Shown here: piece by piece, positions 8,359 through 16,200 of the stretch
Layout: the number at the start of each line of letters is the position of its first letter
Numbering within the stretch: the stretch's first letter is position 1
Assembly (NCBI RefSeq): GCF_965203655.1
Contig: NZ_CBDBDD010000003.1
Span: forward strand, 186,001-250,000
Direction of reading: 5' to 3'
Source: Poriferisodalis sp965203655
GTDB lineage: Bacteria > Actinomycetota > Acidimicrobiia > Acidimicrobiales > Poriferisodalaceae
Length of the DNA stretch: 64,000 nucleotides
Translations under genes and position numbers: made by a program
Notes under the pieces: model-generated
What the model was told of the DNA's origin: nothing
The model's input: only the letters and a program-made list of their open reading frames with translations
The model's database searches: none

Positions 8359-8517
8359 TCAAGCCGGAGCACTCCCTAGTAGATCTTCCCGCTGCGCGTT
8401 GGTCAGGGCATGATCGGTGATTGTGCGCAGCATCGCGCGCACCGCCCCAAGCTGGGCGTTGAGCAGGCCCTTAGCACTTGGCATAGGACTCGCGACTCTG
8501 CCGTGGGACCACGCCAT
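8359..8517 (-). CDS. Short ORF or gene fragment, unknown (52 aa)
   Basis: Reverse-strand frame from ATG 8517 to TGA 8359-8361. It encodes an apparently helical peptide (G-L-L-N-A-Q-L-G-A-V-R-A-M-L-R-T-I-T-D-H). The same frame stays open upstream to about 8628 without a convincing start, so this may be the tail of a broken gene. No family is recognised. It is the only coding-like signal in the 8363-8743 gap; the remainder shows nothing I can name except a GGAGGGG ribosome-binding site for the next gene at its right end. Confidence 0.25.
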   Translation of the reverse strand: MAWSHGRVASPMPSAKGLLNAQLGAVRAMLRTITDHALTNAQREDLLGSAPA

Positions 8518-8743
8518 CGCGTTCGACTCACATTGATGTGATTCGAGGCGCAGCTTCTCGTGGAGAGGGTTGCCCCCGCCTGGGGTGCTGACTACTTTGG
8601 GGGCGTTCTCAGTGCTCCCTGTCGTGCTTCAGCAGAGGCCATTCCCAGATCGAAAGACCCCGCACGTCGAAATCCCTTCTGGTATCGGAATGGCAGCGCT
8701 GAGAATGAGCGGAGACTGACTCTGAACTGGAGGGGACCGCCCG

Positions 8744-9436
8744 ATGGCTCGCGAGGAGGCCAACTTCGAACGCCCAGCACCCGAGCAGCAGCGGAAGGAC
8801 CGCTTCAGAGTGCTCGCCTGGGCTGGTGGGCTTGGGTTTCTTCTGGTCGTCTCGGCATGGCTGGGATGGGGGCGCGGAGAGGTTGCCGAGCCAGCGCCTG
8901 AGGTGCTTTCGCCATTTGAGCAGACCTTGGCCGAGGATCCGTTGGAGGCGGCGAAGGCTGCCTACGGATATGCAGGGAAGACATGGGGCAACGGGGACCT
9001 GATCGGGACTGTGTCACATGCGCACGGGGCTACGCGTGCGGCATTCACCGGGATGATGAGAGACGGCCTCCGAGGAGGTTTCGAGTGGGACGAAGGCGAC
9101 GACGTCTGGAGACAAGCGTTGAGCCTGGCCGGCGAAGCGCTGGGCAAAGCGAGCTGGGCGGAGCTGTCGGCAGGGATGGATCTTGAGGATCAGGCGGGGG
9201 CGATGGCCTTGGCGGAGGAGGCGTGGTGGAGTTCTCGTGCTGCGGGTGTGGCAGCCGTGGCCGCATGGGACGAGGCAAATGCACGGAAGGGGGCCAGTGA
9301 GGACCCAGAGATGAGAGCGGCTTGGGCCCGGTCGGCCAAGGCTTGGGCATACGCCTCGGACTCCTGGTCTTATGTTCTTGAGTTGACCGAGGCCCAGCTC
9401 AACGAGGCGACGGCAGCTTGGTGGAACGAGGAGTAA
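8744..9436 (+). CDS. Orphan single-pass membrane protein, Ala/Trp-rich
   Basis: 230 aa starting at ATG 8744, seven bases after GGAGGGG. The layout is a charged cytoplasmic head (residues 1-22, R-K-D-R-F-R), one hydrophobic segment around 24-42 (V-L-A-W-A-G-G-L-G-F-L-L-V-V-S-A-W-L-G), then a long acidic, alanine- and tryptophan-rich helical outside domain. The domain has loosely repeated A-A-x-A/W patterns (A-A-K-A-A-Y, A-A-W-A-R-S-A-K-A-W). Only one cysteine-free topology is apparent and there is no catalytic motif. I do not recognise a family. It closes the accessory island and may be specific to it. Confidence 0.6.
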   Translation: MAREEANFERPAPEQQRKDRFRVLAWAGGLGFLLVVSAWLGWGRGEVAEPAPEVLSPFEQTLAEDPLEAAKAAYGYAGKTWGNGDLIGTVSHAHGATRAAFTGMMRDGLRGGFEWDEGDDVWRQALSLAGEALGKASWAELSAGMDLEDQAGAMALAEEAWWSSRAAGVAAVAAWDEANARKGASEDPEMRAAWARSAKAWAYASDSWSYVLELTEAQLNEATAAWWNEE

Positions 9437-9633
9437 TTGCTGGCCTCGGTGGGGTACCGCCTATCGTGATGTCACGCTTCTGGCCCCTGAACTTGTAAAC
9501 AGGCCGTAGAACCCAAGATACGTGGAACTGCGTCAGACGAAACGTGGAGCGACGTCTAGATGGTTGCGGACTTCCCGGTCAGACCAGGTGCCGAACTCAT
9601 GACTGCACCGAGAGCGGCAGCGCCAGCGGTGGT

Positions 9634-10341
9634 TCACGAAGCGCGCCGGATTTTGTCGGCGTTCTTGAGGGCTTCGCGAGCGGACAGTGTGCTCATGCGG
9701 TCGCGGTTGCGGGCGACGTAGTTCTCGACGGTCGGCAGGTCGGTCCATGCGAGCGAGCGCAACGCCCACCCGATGCCCTTGCGGATGAAGAAGTCGGTGT
9801 GGGACAGGTTGGGTTCGATGCAATCGAAGAGCAGGTCGAGATCGGTCTCGTCCTTTCTGTTGATCTGGCAGATGATCGATGACCTGCGCTTCCACATGTC
9901 GCTGTCGCCGCTCCATGAGCGCATGTGGCCGGGCATGTCGCCGGGGTATGCCTCGAGCAGCTCACGCAAGCGGTGCGTGGCGATGTCGTCGACGTAGTCC
10001 CACCAGGCGCCGGTCACGACGAACTCTTCGAACATCGGCAGCGTGTCGAGCGTGCGGAAGGGCCGGCACTTCGGCGCGCCGGCGATGTCGAGGGCGATGT
10101 AGCGCTCCTCCCGGAACTCGGCGTTGCGCCAGAGCTCGAAAACCGTGTTCTGCCAGCTCGTCTTGTCGTCGAATGGGTAAGCGCGCAGGAGTGCGTTGAG
10201 CAGCTTGCGGCGGGCCGGCTTCTGTACGCCGCGATAGGGCATCTCCGACTTCATGTAGGCGCGCATGGGTTCGGCTTTGTCGGGGTTGGCATGTTCGGCG
10301 AGCGAGCGTCGGACGTCGGTGACGAGCTGAGTGTTCGTCAT
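9634..10341 (-). CDS. DNA alkylation repair protein, AlkD-like
   Basis: 235-aa HEAT-like-repeat protein of the AlkD family of DNA glycosylases, which excise positively charged N3/N7-alkylpurines without flipping the base. Recognisable family blocks are K-S-E-M-P-Y-R-G-V (near 32), W-W-D-Y-V-D-D-I-A near the centre, W-K-R-R-S-S-I-I and the F-F-I-R-K-G-I-G-W-A-L-R segment. The Trp-Asp and Arg cluster matches the residues that hold the lesion. It is the third gene of an operon behind ada-alkA and ogt, 48 bases after ogt, all on the minus strand, which supports an adaptive alkylation response. Confidence 0.9.
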   Translation of the reverse strand: MTNTQLVTDVRRSLAEHANPDKAEPMRAYMKSEMPYRGVQKPARRKLLNALLRAYPFDDKTSWQNTVFELWRNAEFREERYIALDIAGAPKCRPFRTLDTLPMFEEFVVTGAWWDYVDDIATHRLRELLEAYPGDMPGHMRSWSGDSDMWKRRSSIICQINRKDETDLDLLFDCIEPNLSHTDFFIRKGIGWALRSLAWTDLPTVENYVARNRDRMSTLSAREALKNADKIRRAS

Positions 10342-10389
10342 GATCAGGGTTGCCCGCCCGCGGTCCTTGTGCGACCGTGCATGCGCCGG

Positions 10390-10917
10390 CTACAGCGCGC
10401 CTTCGTGCTGGAGCAGCTGGGTCTTGAGGTCGAGTCCGCCGCCGAATCCGGTGAGCGAGCCGTCGGCGCCGATGACTCGGTGGCAGGGGAGCACGATCGG
10501 CACCGGGTTGCGGCCGTTGGCCTGGCCGATGGCTCGCACAGCCTTGGGCCTGCCGATGAGCGCGGCCTGCTCGCCGTAGCTGCGGGTGCTGCCGTAGGGG
10601 ATGTCGCCGAGTGCTCGCCAGGCTGCCTCTTGGAACGGGGTGCCGCGCAGGTCGAGCGGCACGTCGAAGCTGGTGCGGTCGCCGTCGAAGTACTCGTTGA
10701 GCTGATGCGCTGCTTGACGCAGGATCGGATGGTCGGGCGCTTCGACCATGTCGTCGGGCAGCTTGACCGATGTCTCGTCGCCGCGCCACGACACGGCACG
10801 CAGTCCCTCGTCGGTCGCCACGAGGCCCAATGGCCCGATGGGACTGTCGATGGTGGTGTGCCAATGCGCATCTTGGTCTGGGACGGCGCTGCTTGCGGTG
10901 GACGGCGGTGGATTCAT
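10390..10917 (-). CDS. ogt: Methylated-DNA--protein-cysteine methyltransferase
   Basis: 175-aa O6-alkylguanine-DNA alkyltransferase. The suicide cysteine lies in P-I-V-L-P-C-H-R-V-I-G, preceded by the DNA-binding helix block Y-G-E-Q-A-A-L-I-G-R-P-K-A-V-R-A-I-G. The N-terminal ribonuclease-H-like domain is present. ATG 10917 is chosen because AGGAAA sits 5-10 bases before it; the frame continues upstream to 11034 without conserved sequence. It lies 26 bases after ada-alkA in the same direction, so both direct-reversal and excision functions are probably co-induced. Confidence 0.93.
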   Translation of the reverse strand: MNPPPSTASSAVPDQDAHWHTTIDSPIGPLGLVATDEGLRAVSWRGDETSVKLPDDMVEAPDHPILRQAAHQLNEYFDGDRTSFDVPLDLRGTPFQEAAWRALGDIPYGSTRSYGEQAALIGRPKAVRAIGQANGRNPVPIVLPCHRVIGADGSLTGFGGGLDLKTQLLQHEGAL

Positions 10918-10943
10918 GTGTCGTTTCCTGGATCGGGATGGGG

Positions 10944-12476
10944 TCAGTGCGAGCGAGAATCTGGTGGGCGTGGACTGGACGCCGCGGCGGCATGCCACAG
11001 GTGCTGTGCAGCCCACGAACGGTAGGGGCGCCACGACTCGGCCAGCGCCTCCAGCTCACCGGCGGAGACGGGGTGGCCCAGCAGACCCTCGGCGGCCCGG
11101 CGCAGACCGAGGTCTGAGGCGGGGAACGCATCGTCGTGGCCCAAGACCCGCATGGCGATGAGGTGCGCGGTCCACGGGCCGATGCCGGGCAGTTCGCACA
11201 GCCGTTCCACGGTGTCTTCAAGCGTGTCAGCGGCGCTCAAGTCGAGATCGCCGCTCGCTACGGCCTTCGACAGGCCCACGATGGTGTCGATGCGTCGCTG
11301 GGTGAAGCCCAGCCCGGCGAGCCCGGACGGTCCGGCGTCGGCCAGGTTCGCCGCACCCGGGAACAGGTGGGTCAGGGGCACCTGGACGTCGACGCAGCAC
11401 TCCGACGGGGCGTCGAAGGGCGTGCCGAAGCGCTGAGCAATCCGGCTGCACATCGTGGAGGCCGCTGCCAGTGAGATCTGCTGGTTGACGACGATGCGTA
11501 TGGCGGTCTCGAACCGGTCCCACGACCGCGGCACTCGCAGCCCGGGCGCGTGGCGCACCAGGGGACCGATGAGCGGATCGTCTGCGAGAGCGGCTTCGGC
11601 CGGCAACGGGTCTTCGTCCGCGCCGAGCATCGCCCGGCAGCGGCTTACTGCATCGATGATCGAGTCGTACGTCGGCAGGTGCAGCCGCAGTTGCAGCTGG
11701 TTGCGTTCGCCACCGGCATCCTCAGGCACAGCGGCGGTGCCGTTGGGCACGCCCGCCATAGAGGCGGCGTTGTCGGGCATCGCCAGTTCGGCGATGCCGG
11801 GGTGACCGCAGGCGCTGAAGCTGCGGATATAGCTGGGGTTCCCGCCGGGATCAACGCCGACGGCTTCGACCCCGGCGATGACGCGGGCGGCCTGGTGCGA
11901 GATGAACGCCTCGAAGTCGAACGGCGCCAGGTACGGCACCGTGAGCACGAGACCGCCGTCGAGCTGAGGGCGCTCGCCCTGCCGCCGCTTTGAACGCAGT
12001 TCGGTGGGCGTGAAGCAGAACACCGAAGTGATGGCCCGGTGCAGTTGGCGCGGCCCACCGAAGCCCGCAGCGCGGGCGATCTCGCCGAACGTCAGGTCGG
12101 TGTCGTCGATCAGGCAGCGGGCAAAGTGCGCACGGCGTGAGCGGGCGATGGTGGTGGGCGTCGCCCCGACGTGGTGCTCGAACAGCCGCCGCAGTTGGCG
12201 GGCGCTGTAGCCCACGTGCGCCGCGAGCGCCTCTTCGTCGTGGTTGTCCAGGTAGCCGTCGCTGATCCGCAGCAGGGCCGCCCCGACCGGCGCAGGCACG
12301 TCCAGATCGGCGAGCGACCCGGCTTGGCGTTCTGGATGGCAGCGCAGGCATGGGCGGAATCCGTTCGCCTCTGCGGCCACCGGGTTGGAGTACTGCGTCA
12401 CGTTGTGCGGCAGCGGTTGCGCCGAGCAATCCGCCCGGCAGTAGATGCCCGTCGTGCGCACGGCCGATACCTGCAT
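10944..12476 (-). CDS. Ada regulator / AlkA 3-methyladenine glycosylase fusion
   Basis: 510-aa three-part protein. Residues 1-60 form the Ada zinc domain with C13, C17, C43 and C46; C13 aligns with the methyl-accepting Cys38 of E. coli Ada. Residues of about 75-190 are an AraC-type double helix-turn-helix. The rest is an AlkA-like glycosylase with the HhH motif L-P-G-I-G-P-W-T-A and the catalytic aspartate in F-P-A-S-D-L-G-L. It senses methylphosphotriesters, activates alkylation genes and excises 3-methyladenine. ATG 12476 begins exactly at the Ada domain; the open frame reaches 12602. It heads the ogt-alkD operon and likely controls it. Confidence 0.93.
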   Translation of the reverse strand: MQVSAVRTTGIYCRADCSAQPLPHNVTQYSNPVAAEANGFRPCLRCHPERQAGSLADLDVPAPVGAALLRISDGYLDNHDEEALAAHVGYSARQLRRLFEHHVGATPTTIARSRRAHFARCLIDDTDLTFGEIARAAGFGGPRQLHRAITSVFCFTPTELRSKRRQGERPQLDGGLVLTVPYLAPFDFEAFISHQAARVIAGVEAVGVDPGGNPSYIRSFSACGHPGIAELAMPDNAASMAGVPNGTAAVPEDAGGERNQLQLRLHLPTYDSIIDAVSRCRAMLGADEDPLPAEAALADDPLIGPLVRHAPGLRVPRSWDRFETAIRIVVNQQISLAAASTMCSRIAQRFGTPFDAPSECCVDVQVPLTHLFPGAANLADAGPSGLAGLGFTQRRIDTIVGLSKAVASGDLDLSAADTLEDTVERLCELPGIGPWTAHLIAMRVLGHDDAFPASDLGLRRAAEGLLGHPVSAGELEALAESWRPYRSWAAQHLWHAAAASSPRPPDSRSH

Positions 12477-12497
12477 GAGGCGAGTCTGGCAGGCTGT

Positions 12498-12544
12498 ATC
12501 GGACACAAACGGACATGACCAACGGAGGTCCGAATATGTCCGAT
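12498..12544 (-). promoter_or_regulatory. Inverted GGACA repeats upstream of ada-alkA
   Basis: ATCGGACA (12498-12505) and TGTCCGAT (12537-12544) form a perfect 8-bp inverted pair. Inside lie a second CGGACA (12510-12515) and a second GGTCCG (12527-12532), so GGAC-type half-sites occur four times. The block lies 22-68 bases upstream of the ada-alkA start, where a promoter is expected. It is a candidate Ada operator, or alternatively the terminator of the DUF4349 gene, since no U-run follows. Confidence 0.4.
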
Positions 12545-12556
12545 GCTGTGCGGTTG

Positions 12557-13975
12557 CTACGTGGCTGAGCTGCGGGCTCGGCGGCGGCGCGTCCACCACC
12601 ACGCCACGACGAGTGCGATCGCGATGACCGGCAGGAACGGCAGCAGCGCACCGAAGATGAGCAGCACGCCGTTGCCGACGGCAACCAGTGCATTCCAGCC
12701 GCCGCTCAGCGCATCGCCGAAGGTCGGCGGCGTGTCGTCTTCGATGACGAAGAGATGGAGACCCTCGACTCGCGCGAGCCGTGCCAGTTCTTCCCCGCTG
12801 CCGGTCACCGGTACGGCGCTGAGGCGCACGTCGATCTCCAACCCTCGTGTGGCCACCCGTCCAGCGATGCGTCCGTCTTCGACCGTCTCGTACAGCGTCG
12901 CAACCGCACGCTCGCCGGGCTCGATCCGATCCAGGCTCGTGCCGTCGGGCACGGTCAGGTCGTCGTTCGAGAAACGCAGCGCGTTCGAGCTGAGGCTGAC
13001 CTCAGTAAGTGCTGTCTCGCCGTCGTTCTCGAGTTCGATGCAGAAGCCGACCTCGCTGTCCGGCGGCACGGGCACGTCCTTGAAGCCGAGGCAGGGGTCT
13101 TCATCGCTCTCGGCCAGCCAGGCCCGGAAGATCACCGAGGTGGGCGGAACTGCCTCCACGGACTCGGTGATCGACAGCGTGATCGTGGCCAGGTCCACCC
13201 GGTCTCGCAGCGAGCGCAGCTGCCCTCGAAGCCGTTCCAGGTCGGACTCGCGATTGGCCAGTTCCCGTTCCAGTTCGGCCACGCCCTCCACGTCGGTGGC
13301 CTGCGACAGGAACTCGCGCAGACGGTTCACGCTGATCTCGGCGGTCGAGATGCGGCTGTTCAGGTCCACGACGATGTCGGTGACGTCTTCGGCACTGACG
13401 GTCTGCTCCACCAGCTCGCCGACACTGGACAGTCGCGCCAACGCTGTCGTGAATTGTTCCGGCCGGACTTTGAACGTCAGGGTTGTATGGGCGCGGCCCT
13501 GGGTACGGGTGTCCTGAGAGAACGTGAACCCGCCGAGTTCTTCGATGATCGACGTGGCCCGGTCGGCGGCGGCAGCCACGTCGGCGGTTTCGACCGCGAT
13601 ACGGGCTGTGCGGATGATGTCCCGGCCGAGATCTGCAGGCACGGCAGGCGCACCCGCTGCTAGGGCGCTCGTGCCCGCGTCGTCCGACATGTCCTCATCG
13701 GCGGCCATGGCAGCTTCGACCACCTCCATGTCACCTTCGGCCATGAAGGGGCCATCCTCTTCCTCCATCATCATGTCGGCCGAGGCTGGCGCGGCTGTCG
13801 GTGCATCTTCGGAGGCCATCTCCACGGTTGCTGCCGGTGCGTCGCCGTCGGCAGAGTCGTCGTCTCCGCTGCCAGCGCAGGCGGACATCAGCACCAGCAG
13901 CGCCGCTGCGACGGCCAGCCGTCGTGCCCATCTGCCCGACGAACTGCTGGTCCGGCGGTTGCTTGGTAACCCCAT
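12557..13975 (-). CDS. DUF4349 lipoprotein
   Basis: 472 aa. It has a lipoprotein signal peptide with arginines before a hydrophobic stretch and lipobox L-M-S-A-C (Cys33). A low-complexity acidic Met/Ala/Asp/Glu region (about 35-105) follows, then the DUF4349 core (R-D-I-I-R-T-A-R-I-A-V-E-T onward), and a coiled coil around 225-290 (V-A-E-L-E-R-E-L-A-N-R-E-S-D-L-E-R-L-R). A single C-terminal transmembrane helix before R-R-R-R-A-R ends the protein. It is predicted to be anchored at the cell surface at both ends. ATG 13975 follows AGGGAGGGG. Function of the family is not known. Confidence 0.85.
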   Translation of the reverse strand: MGLPSNRRTSSSSGRWARRLAVAAALLVLMSACAGSGDDDSADGDAPAATVEMASEDAPTAAPASADMMMEEEDGPFMAEGDMEVVEAAMAADEDMSDDAGTSALAAGAPAVPADLGRDIIRTARIAVETADVAAAADRATSIIEELGGFTFSQDTRTQGRAHTTLTFKVRPEQFTTALARLSSVGELVEQTVSAEDVTDIVVDLNSRISTAEISVNRLREFLSQATDVEGVAELERELANRESDLERLRGQLRSLRDRVDLATITLSITESVEAVPPTSVIFRAWLAESDEDPCLGFKDVPVPPDSEVGFCIELENDGETALTEVSLSSNALRFSNDDLTVPDGTSLDRIEPGERAVATLYETVEDGRIAGRVATRGLEIDVRLSAVPVTGSGEELARLARVEGLHLFVIEDDTPPTFGDALSGGWNALVAVGNGVLLIFGALLPFLPVIAIALVVAWWWTRRRRARSSAT

Positions 13976-13995
13976 GGCGTCCCCTCCCTTGGTTG

Positions 13996-14012
13996 GCCGC
14001 TCGTCGAGCGGC
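13996..14012 (-). promoter_or_regulatory. Perfect palindrome in the 5' leader of the DUF4349 gene
   Basis: GCCGCTCG and CGAGCGGC are separated by one base and lie about 20 bases upstream of the ATG, just before the ribosome-binding site. It could be an operator for a dimeric repressor, or in RNA a short hairpin affecting translation. There is no further evidence. Confidence 0.3.
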
Positions 14013-14123
14013 GCTACCTGAGTGACGCTCATGGTCCCGTGATCGTTCCGGCAGCGCCATTGCAGTTCAGTGTCGGTCGCGAGACCATGGCGCGCCCACG
14101 CTGTCACCCAGCCGTGCGCGCTG

Positions 14124-15296
14124 TCAGCGGAAGGCGGGAATGCTGGTGATCTGCTGGCCCAGGATCAGCCCGTGGATTTCCTCGGTGCCCTCGTAGGTCA
14201 TGACCGATTCCATGTTCGCCGCATGGCGCATCGGTGCGTATTCCGTCGAGACGCCGTTGGCGCCCATCATCGCCCGGGCGGTGCGGGCCGTGTCGATGGC
14301 CACACGGCAGTTGTGCCGCTTGGCCATCGAGATGTGATGCGGTCTCAGCCGGTGCTGTTCCTTGAGCTGGCCCAGCCGCATGGCCTGCAGGTTGGCGTTG
14401 GTGATGTCGGTGAGCATGTCGGCGAACTTGATCTGGCTGATCTGGAAGCTGGCCAGCGGCTTGCCGAACTGGGGGCGTTCGAGCTGGTAGCTGAGCGCCT
14501 GTTCGTAGCAACAACGGGCCACACCCACGGCCCCGAAAGCAATGCCGAAGCGGGCTTCGGACAAACAGCTCAGCGGCGCGCCGATGCTGAGCGCGTCGGG
14601 CAGGCGCATCGACTCGGGCACTTCGACATCGTCCATGTAGAACTCGCCGGTCACCGAGGCCCGCAGCGACAGCTTGTTCTGGATCTTGCGAGCCTCGAAA
14701 CCGGGCGAATCGGTCGGCACCAGGAAGCCCCGGAAACCGTCGTCGGTGTTGGCCCACACGATGGCCAGATCGGCCAGCCCGGCGTTGGTGATCCACCGCT
14801 TGGCCCCGTTGAGGATCCATGTGTCGCCGCGGCGCACCGCCCGGGTGGTCATCGAAGCCGGATCGGAGCCGTGGTCGGGTTCGGTCAGCCCGAAGCAGCC
14901 GATGACCTCGCCGGCGGCCATGCGGGGCAGCCAGTGCTCCTTCTGCTCGGTGGAGCCGTAGCGCCAGATCGGGAACATGCACAGCGACCCCTGCACCGAC
15001 ACGAAGCTGCGCAGCCCGCTGTCGCCCGCTTCGAGCTCGCGGCAGGCCACGCCGTACGCCATGGCCGAGGCGCCCGCGCAGCCATAGCCGTCGAGGTGCA
15101 TGCCGAGCAGGCCCATGTCGGCGATGGTCGGGATCAGCTCCATCGGGAACGTGCCGGCCTCGAAGTGCTCGCCAACGATCGGGTCCCACTCCTTGGCCAC
15201 GAACGCGGCGACCGTGTCGCGGATCATGACCTCCTCGTCGGAGAGGAATTCGTCCATCTCGTAGAAGTCCGACAGCGGCGCAGGCGTTTGGCTCAT
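14124..15296 (-). CDS. Acyl-CoA dehydrogenase, glutaryl-CoA dehydrogenase type
   Basis: 390-aa FAD flavoenzyme. Family blocks are G-C-F-G-L-T-E-P-D-H-G-S-D-P (FAD/substrate), K-R-W-I-T-N-A, R-P-Q-F-G-K-P-L-A-S-F-Q and the catalytic-base segment M-T-Y-E-G-T-E-E-I-H-G-L-I-L-G near the C terminus. That last block closely follows glutaryl-CoA dehydrogenase (T-Y-E-G-T-x-x-I-H), which oxidises and decarboxylates glutaryl-CoA to crotonyl-CoA in lysine, tryptophan and benzoyl-CoA breakdown. Start ATG 15296 begins the conserved domain; the frame extends far upstream over the divergent neighbour. The link to the benzoate genes 40 kb away is only metabolic. Confidence 0.88.
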   Translation of the reverse strand: MSQTPAPLSDFYEMDEFLSDEEVMIRDTVAAFVAKEWDPIVGEHFEAGTFPMELIPTIADMGLLGMHLDGYGCAGASAMAYGVACRELEAGDSGLRSFVSVQGSLCMFPIWRYGSTEQKEHWLPRMAAGEVIGCFGLTEPDHGSDPASMTTRAVRRGDTWILNGAKRWITNAGLADLAIVWANTDDGFRGFLVPTDSPGFEARKIQNKLSLRASVTGEFYMDDVEVPESMRLPDALSIGAPLSCLSEARFGIAFGAVGVARCCYEQALSYQLERPQFGKPLASFQISQIKFADMLTDITNANLQAMRLGQLKEQHRLRPHHISMAKRHNCRVAIDTARTARAMMGANGVSTEYAPMRHAANMESVMTYEGTEEIHGLILGQQITSIPAFR

Positions 15297-15377
15297 GGGC
15301 GCATACTGCCGCGCTGGCGCCCGGCGGGCCAACCCGGGCATGTCTTTGCGCGCGGCTGGTGAGTACTGTGCGCTGCC

Positions 15378-16136
15378 ATGGGTGACGACACTGCCGACGA
15401 GCCGAAGGCGCGCCAGCCCGAACCGAGCCGGCTGTATTTCCGCCAGCTGCTGTCGGGTCAGGATTTCGCCACCAGCGACCCGATCGCCCGCCAGATGGTG
15501 AACTTCGCCTACCTCATCGGCGACCGGGAGACCCGCGAGGCGGTCGTGGTGGACCCGGCGTATGCCGTCGATGACCTGCTCGACATCCTCGCCGAAGACG
15601 AGATGCAGCTCACCGGCGTGCTGGCCACCCACTTCCACGCCGATCACATCGGCGGGAACATGATGGGCTACAACATCGAGGGCGTCGCCCAGCTGCTCGA
15701 ACGCCAAGGCACGAAGATCCACCTGCAGGCGCCCGAGGCCGAATTGGTGCAGAAAACCACCGGCATCTCCATGAGCGACATGGAGCTGCACGCTCCTGGT
15801 GACGTGGTGTCGGTGGGTGCGATCGACATCGAACTGCTGCACACCCCTGGGCACACGCCCGGCAGCCAGTGCTTCTTGATAGCCGGAGCGCTGGTGGCCG
15901 GCGACACGCTGTTCTTGGACGGCTGCGGACGGATGGACCTGCCCGGCAGCGACCCGGCGGCGATGTACCGCTCGCTGCACGACACGCTCGCCAAGGTGCC
16001 CGACTCGGCCGTGCTGTTTCCCGGCCACCGGTACTCGTTCGAGCCCAGCGCCACCATGGGCCAGACCCGCCAGATGAACTACGTCTTCAAGCCAAGCAGC
16101 GAGGCGCAGTGGCTGATGATGTTCGGGCAGGGTTGA
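15378..16136 (+). CDS. Metallo-beta-lactamase-fold hydrolase, glyoxalase II / persulfide dioxygenase type
   Basis: 252 aa. The metal-binding series is complete: T-H-F-H-A-D-H-I-G-G (about 81-90), H-T-P-G-H-T-P-G-S (near 156), G-D-T-L-F (near 178) and F-P-G-H-R-Y (near 215). The layout matches the ETHE1-like/glyoxalase II branch. Immediately downstream is a rhodanese, a pairing often seen in sulfide and persulfide handling, so persulfide dioxygenase activity is a reasonable guess. Its last 30 bases are duplicated before the next gene. It is divergent from the acyl-CoA dehydrogenase with an 81-bp gap. Confidence 0.82.
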   Translation: MGDDTADEPKARQPEPSRLYFRQLLSGQDFATSDPIARQMVNFAYLIGDRETREAVVVDPAYAVDDLLDILAEDEMQLTGVLATHFHADHIGGNMMGYNIEGVAQLLERQGTKIHLQAPEAELVQKTTGISMSDMELHAPGDVVSVGAIDIELLHTPGHTPGSQCFLIAGALVAGDTLFLDGCGRMDLPGSDPAAMYRSLHDTLAKVPDSAVLFPGHRYSFEPSATMGQTRQMNYVFKPSSEAQWLMMFGQG

Positions 16137-16197
16137 GAGCGGTGCCCTGCGCCGAGCGTGTGATGGCGGCGCAGTGGCTGATGATGTTCGGGCAGGG
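16103..16197 (+). repeat. 30-bp direct repeat at the MBL/rhodanese junction
   Basis: Identical copies at 16103-16132 and 16168-16197. The first encodes the end of the metallo-beta-lactamase-fold gene (A-Q-W-L-M-M-F-G-Q-G). The second ends at GGGCAGGGG directly before ATG 16201 and so supplies the likely ribosome-binding site of the rhodanese gene. It looks like a 65-bp tandem duplication whose second unit has kept only its first 30 bases. Confidence 0.85.
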
Positions 16198-16200
16198 GTG

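Noticed and set aside
8162..8362. N-terminal 66 codons of the nuclease-like open frame (start TTG 8362)
   Set aside because: Low-complexity Thr/Pro/Arg sequence over a transposase tail in another frame; not credible as protein.
9437..9633. Possible second attachment site of the tRNA-Leu island
   Set aside because: I looked for a copy of the tRNA-Leu 3' end in this gap and found none, so island boundaries on the right are only approximate.
14070..15362. 430-codon plus-strand open frame opposite the acyl-CoA dehydrogenase
   Set aside because: It lies fully antisense to a gene with clear catalytic motifs, shows His/Gly/Arg-rich composition typical of shadow frames in high-GC DNA, and has no family resemblance.
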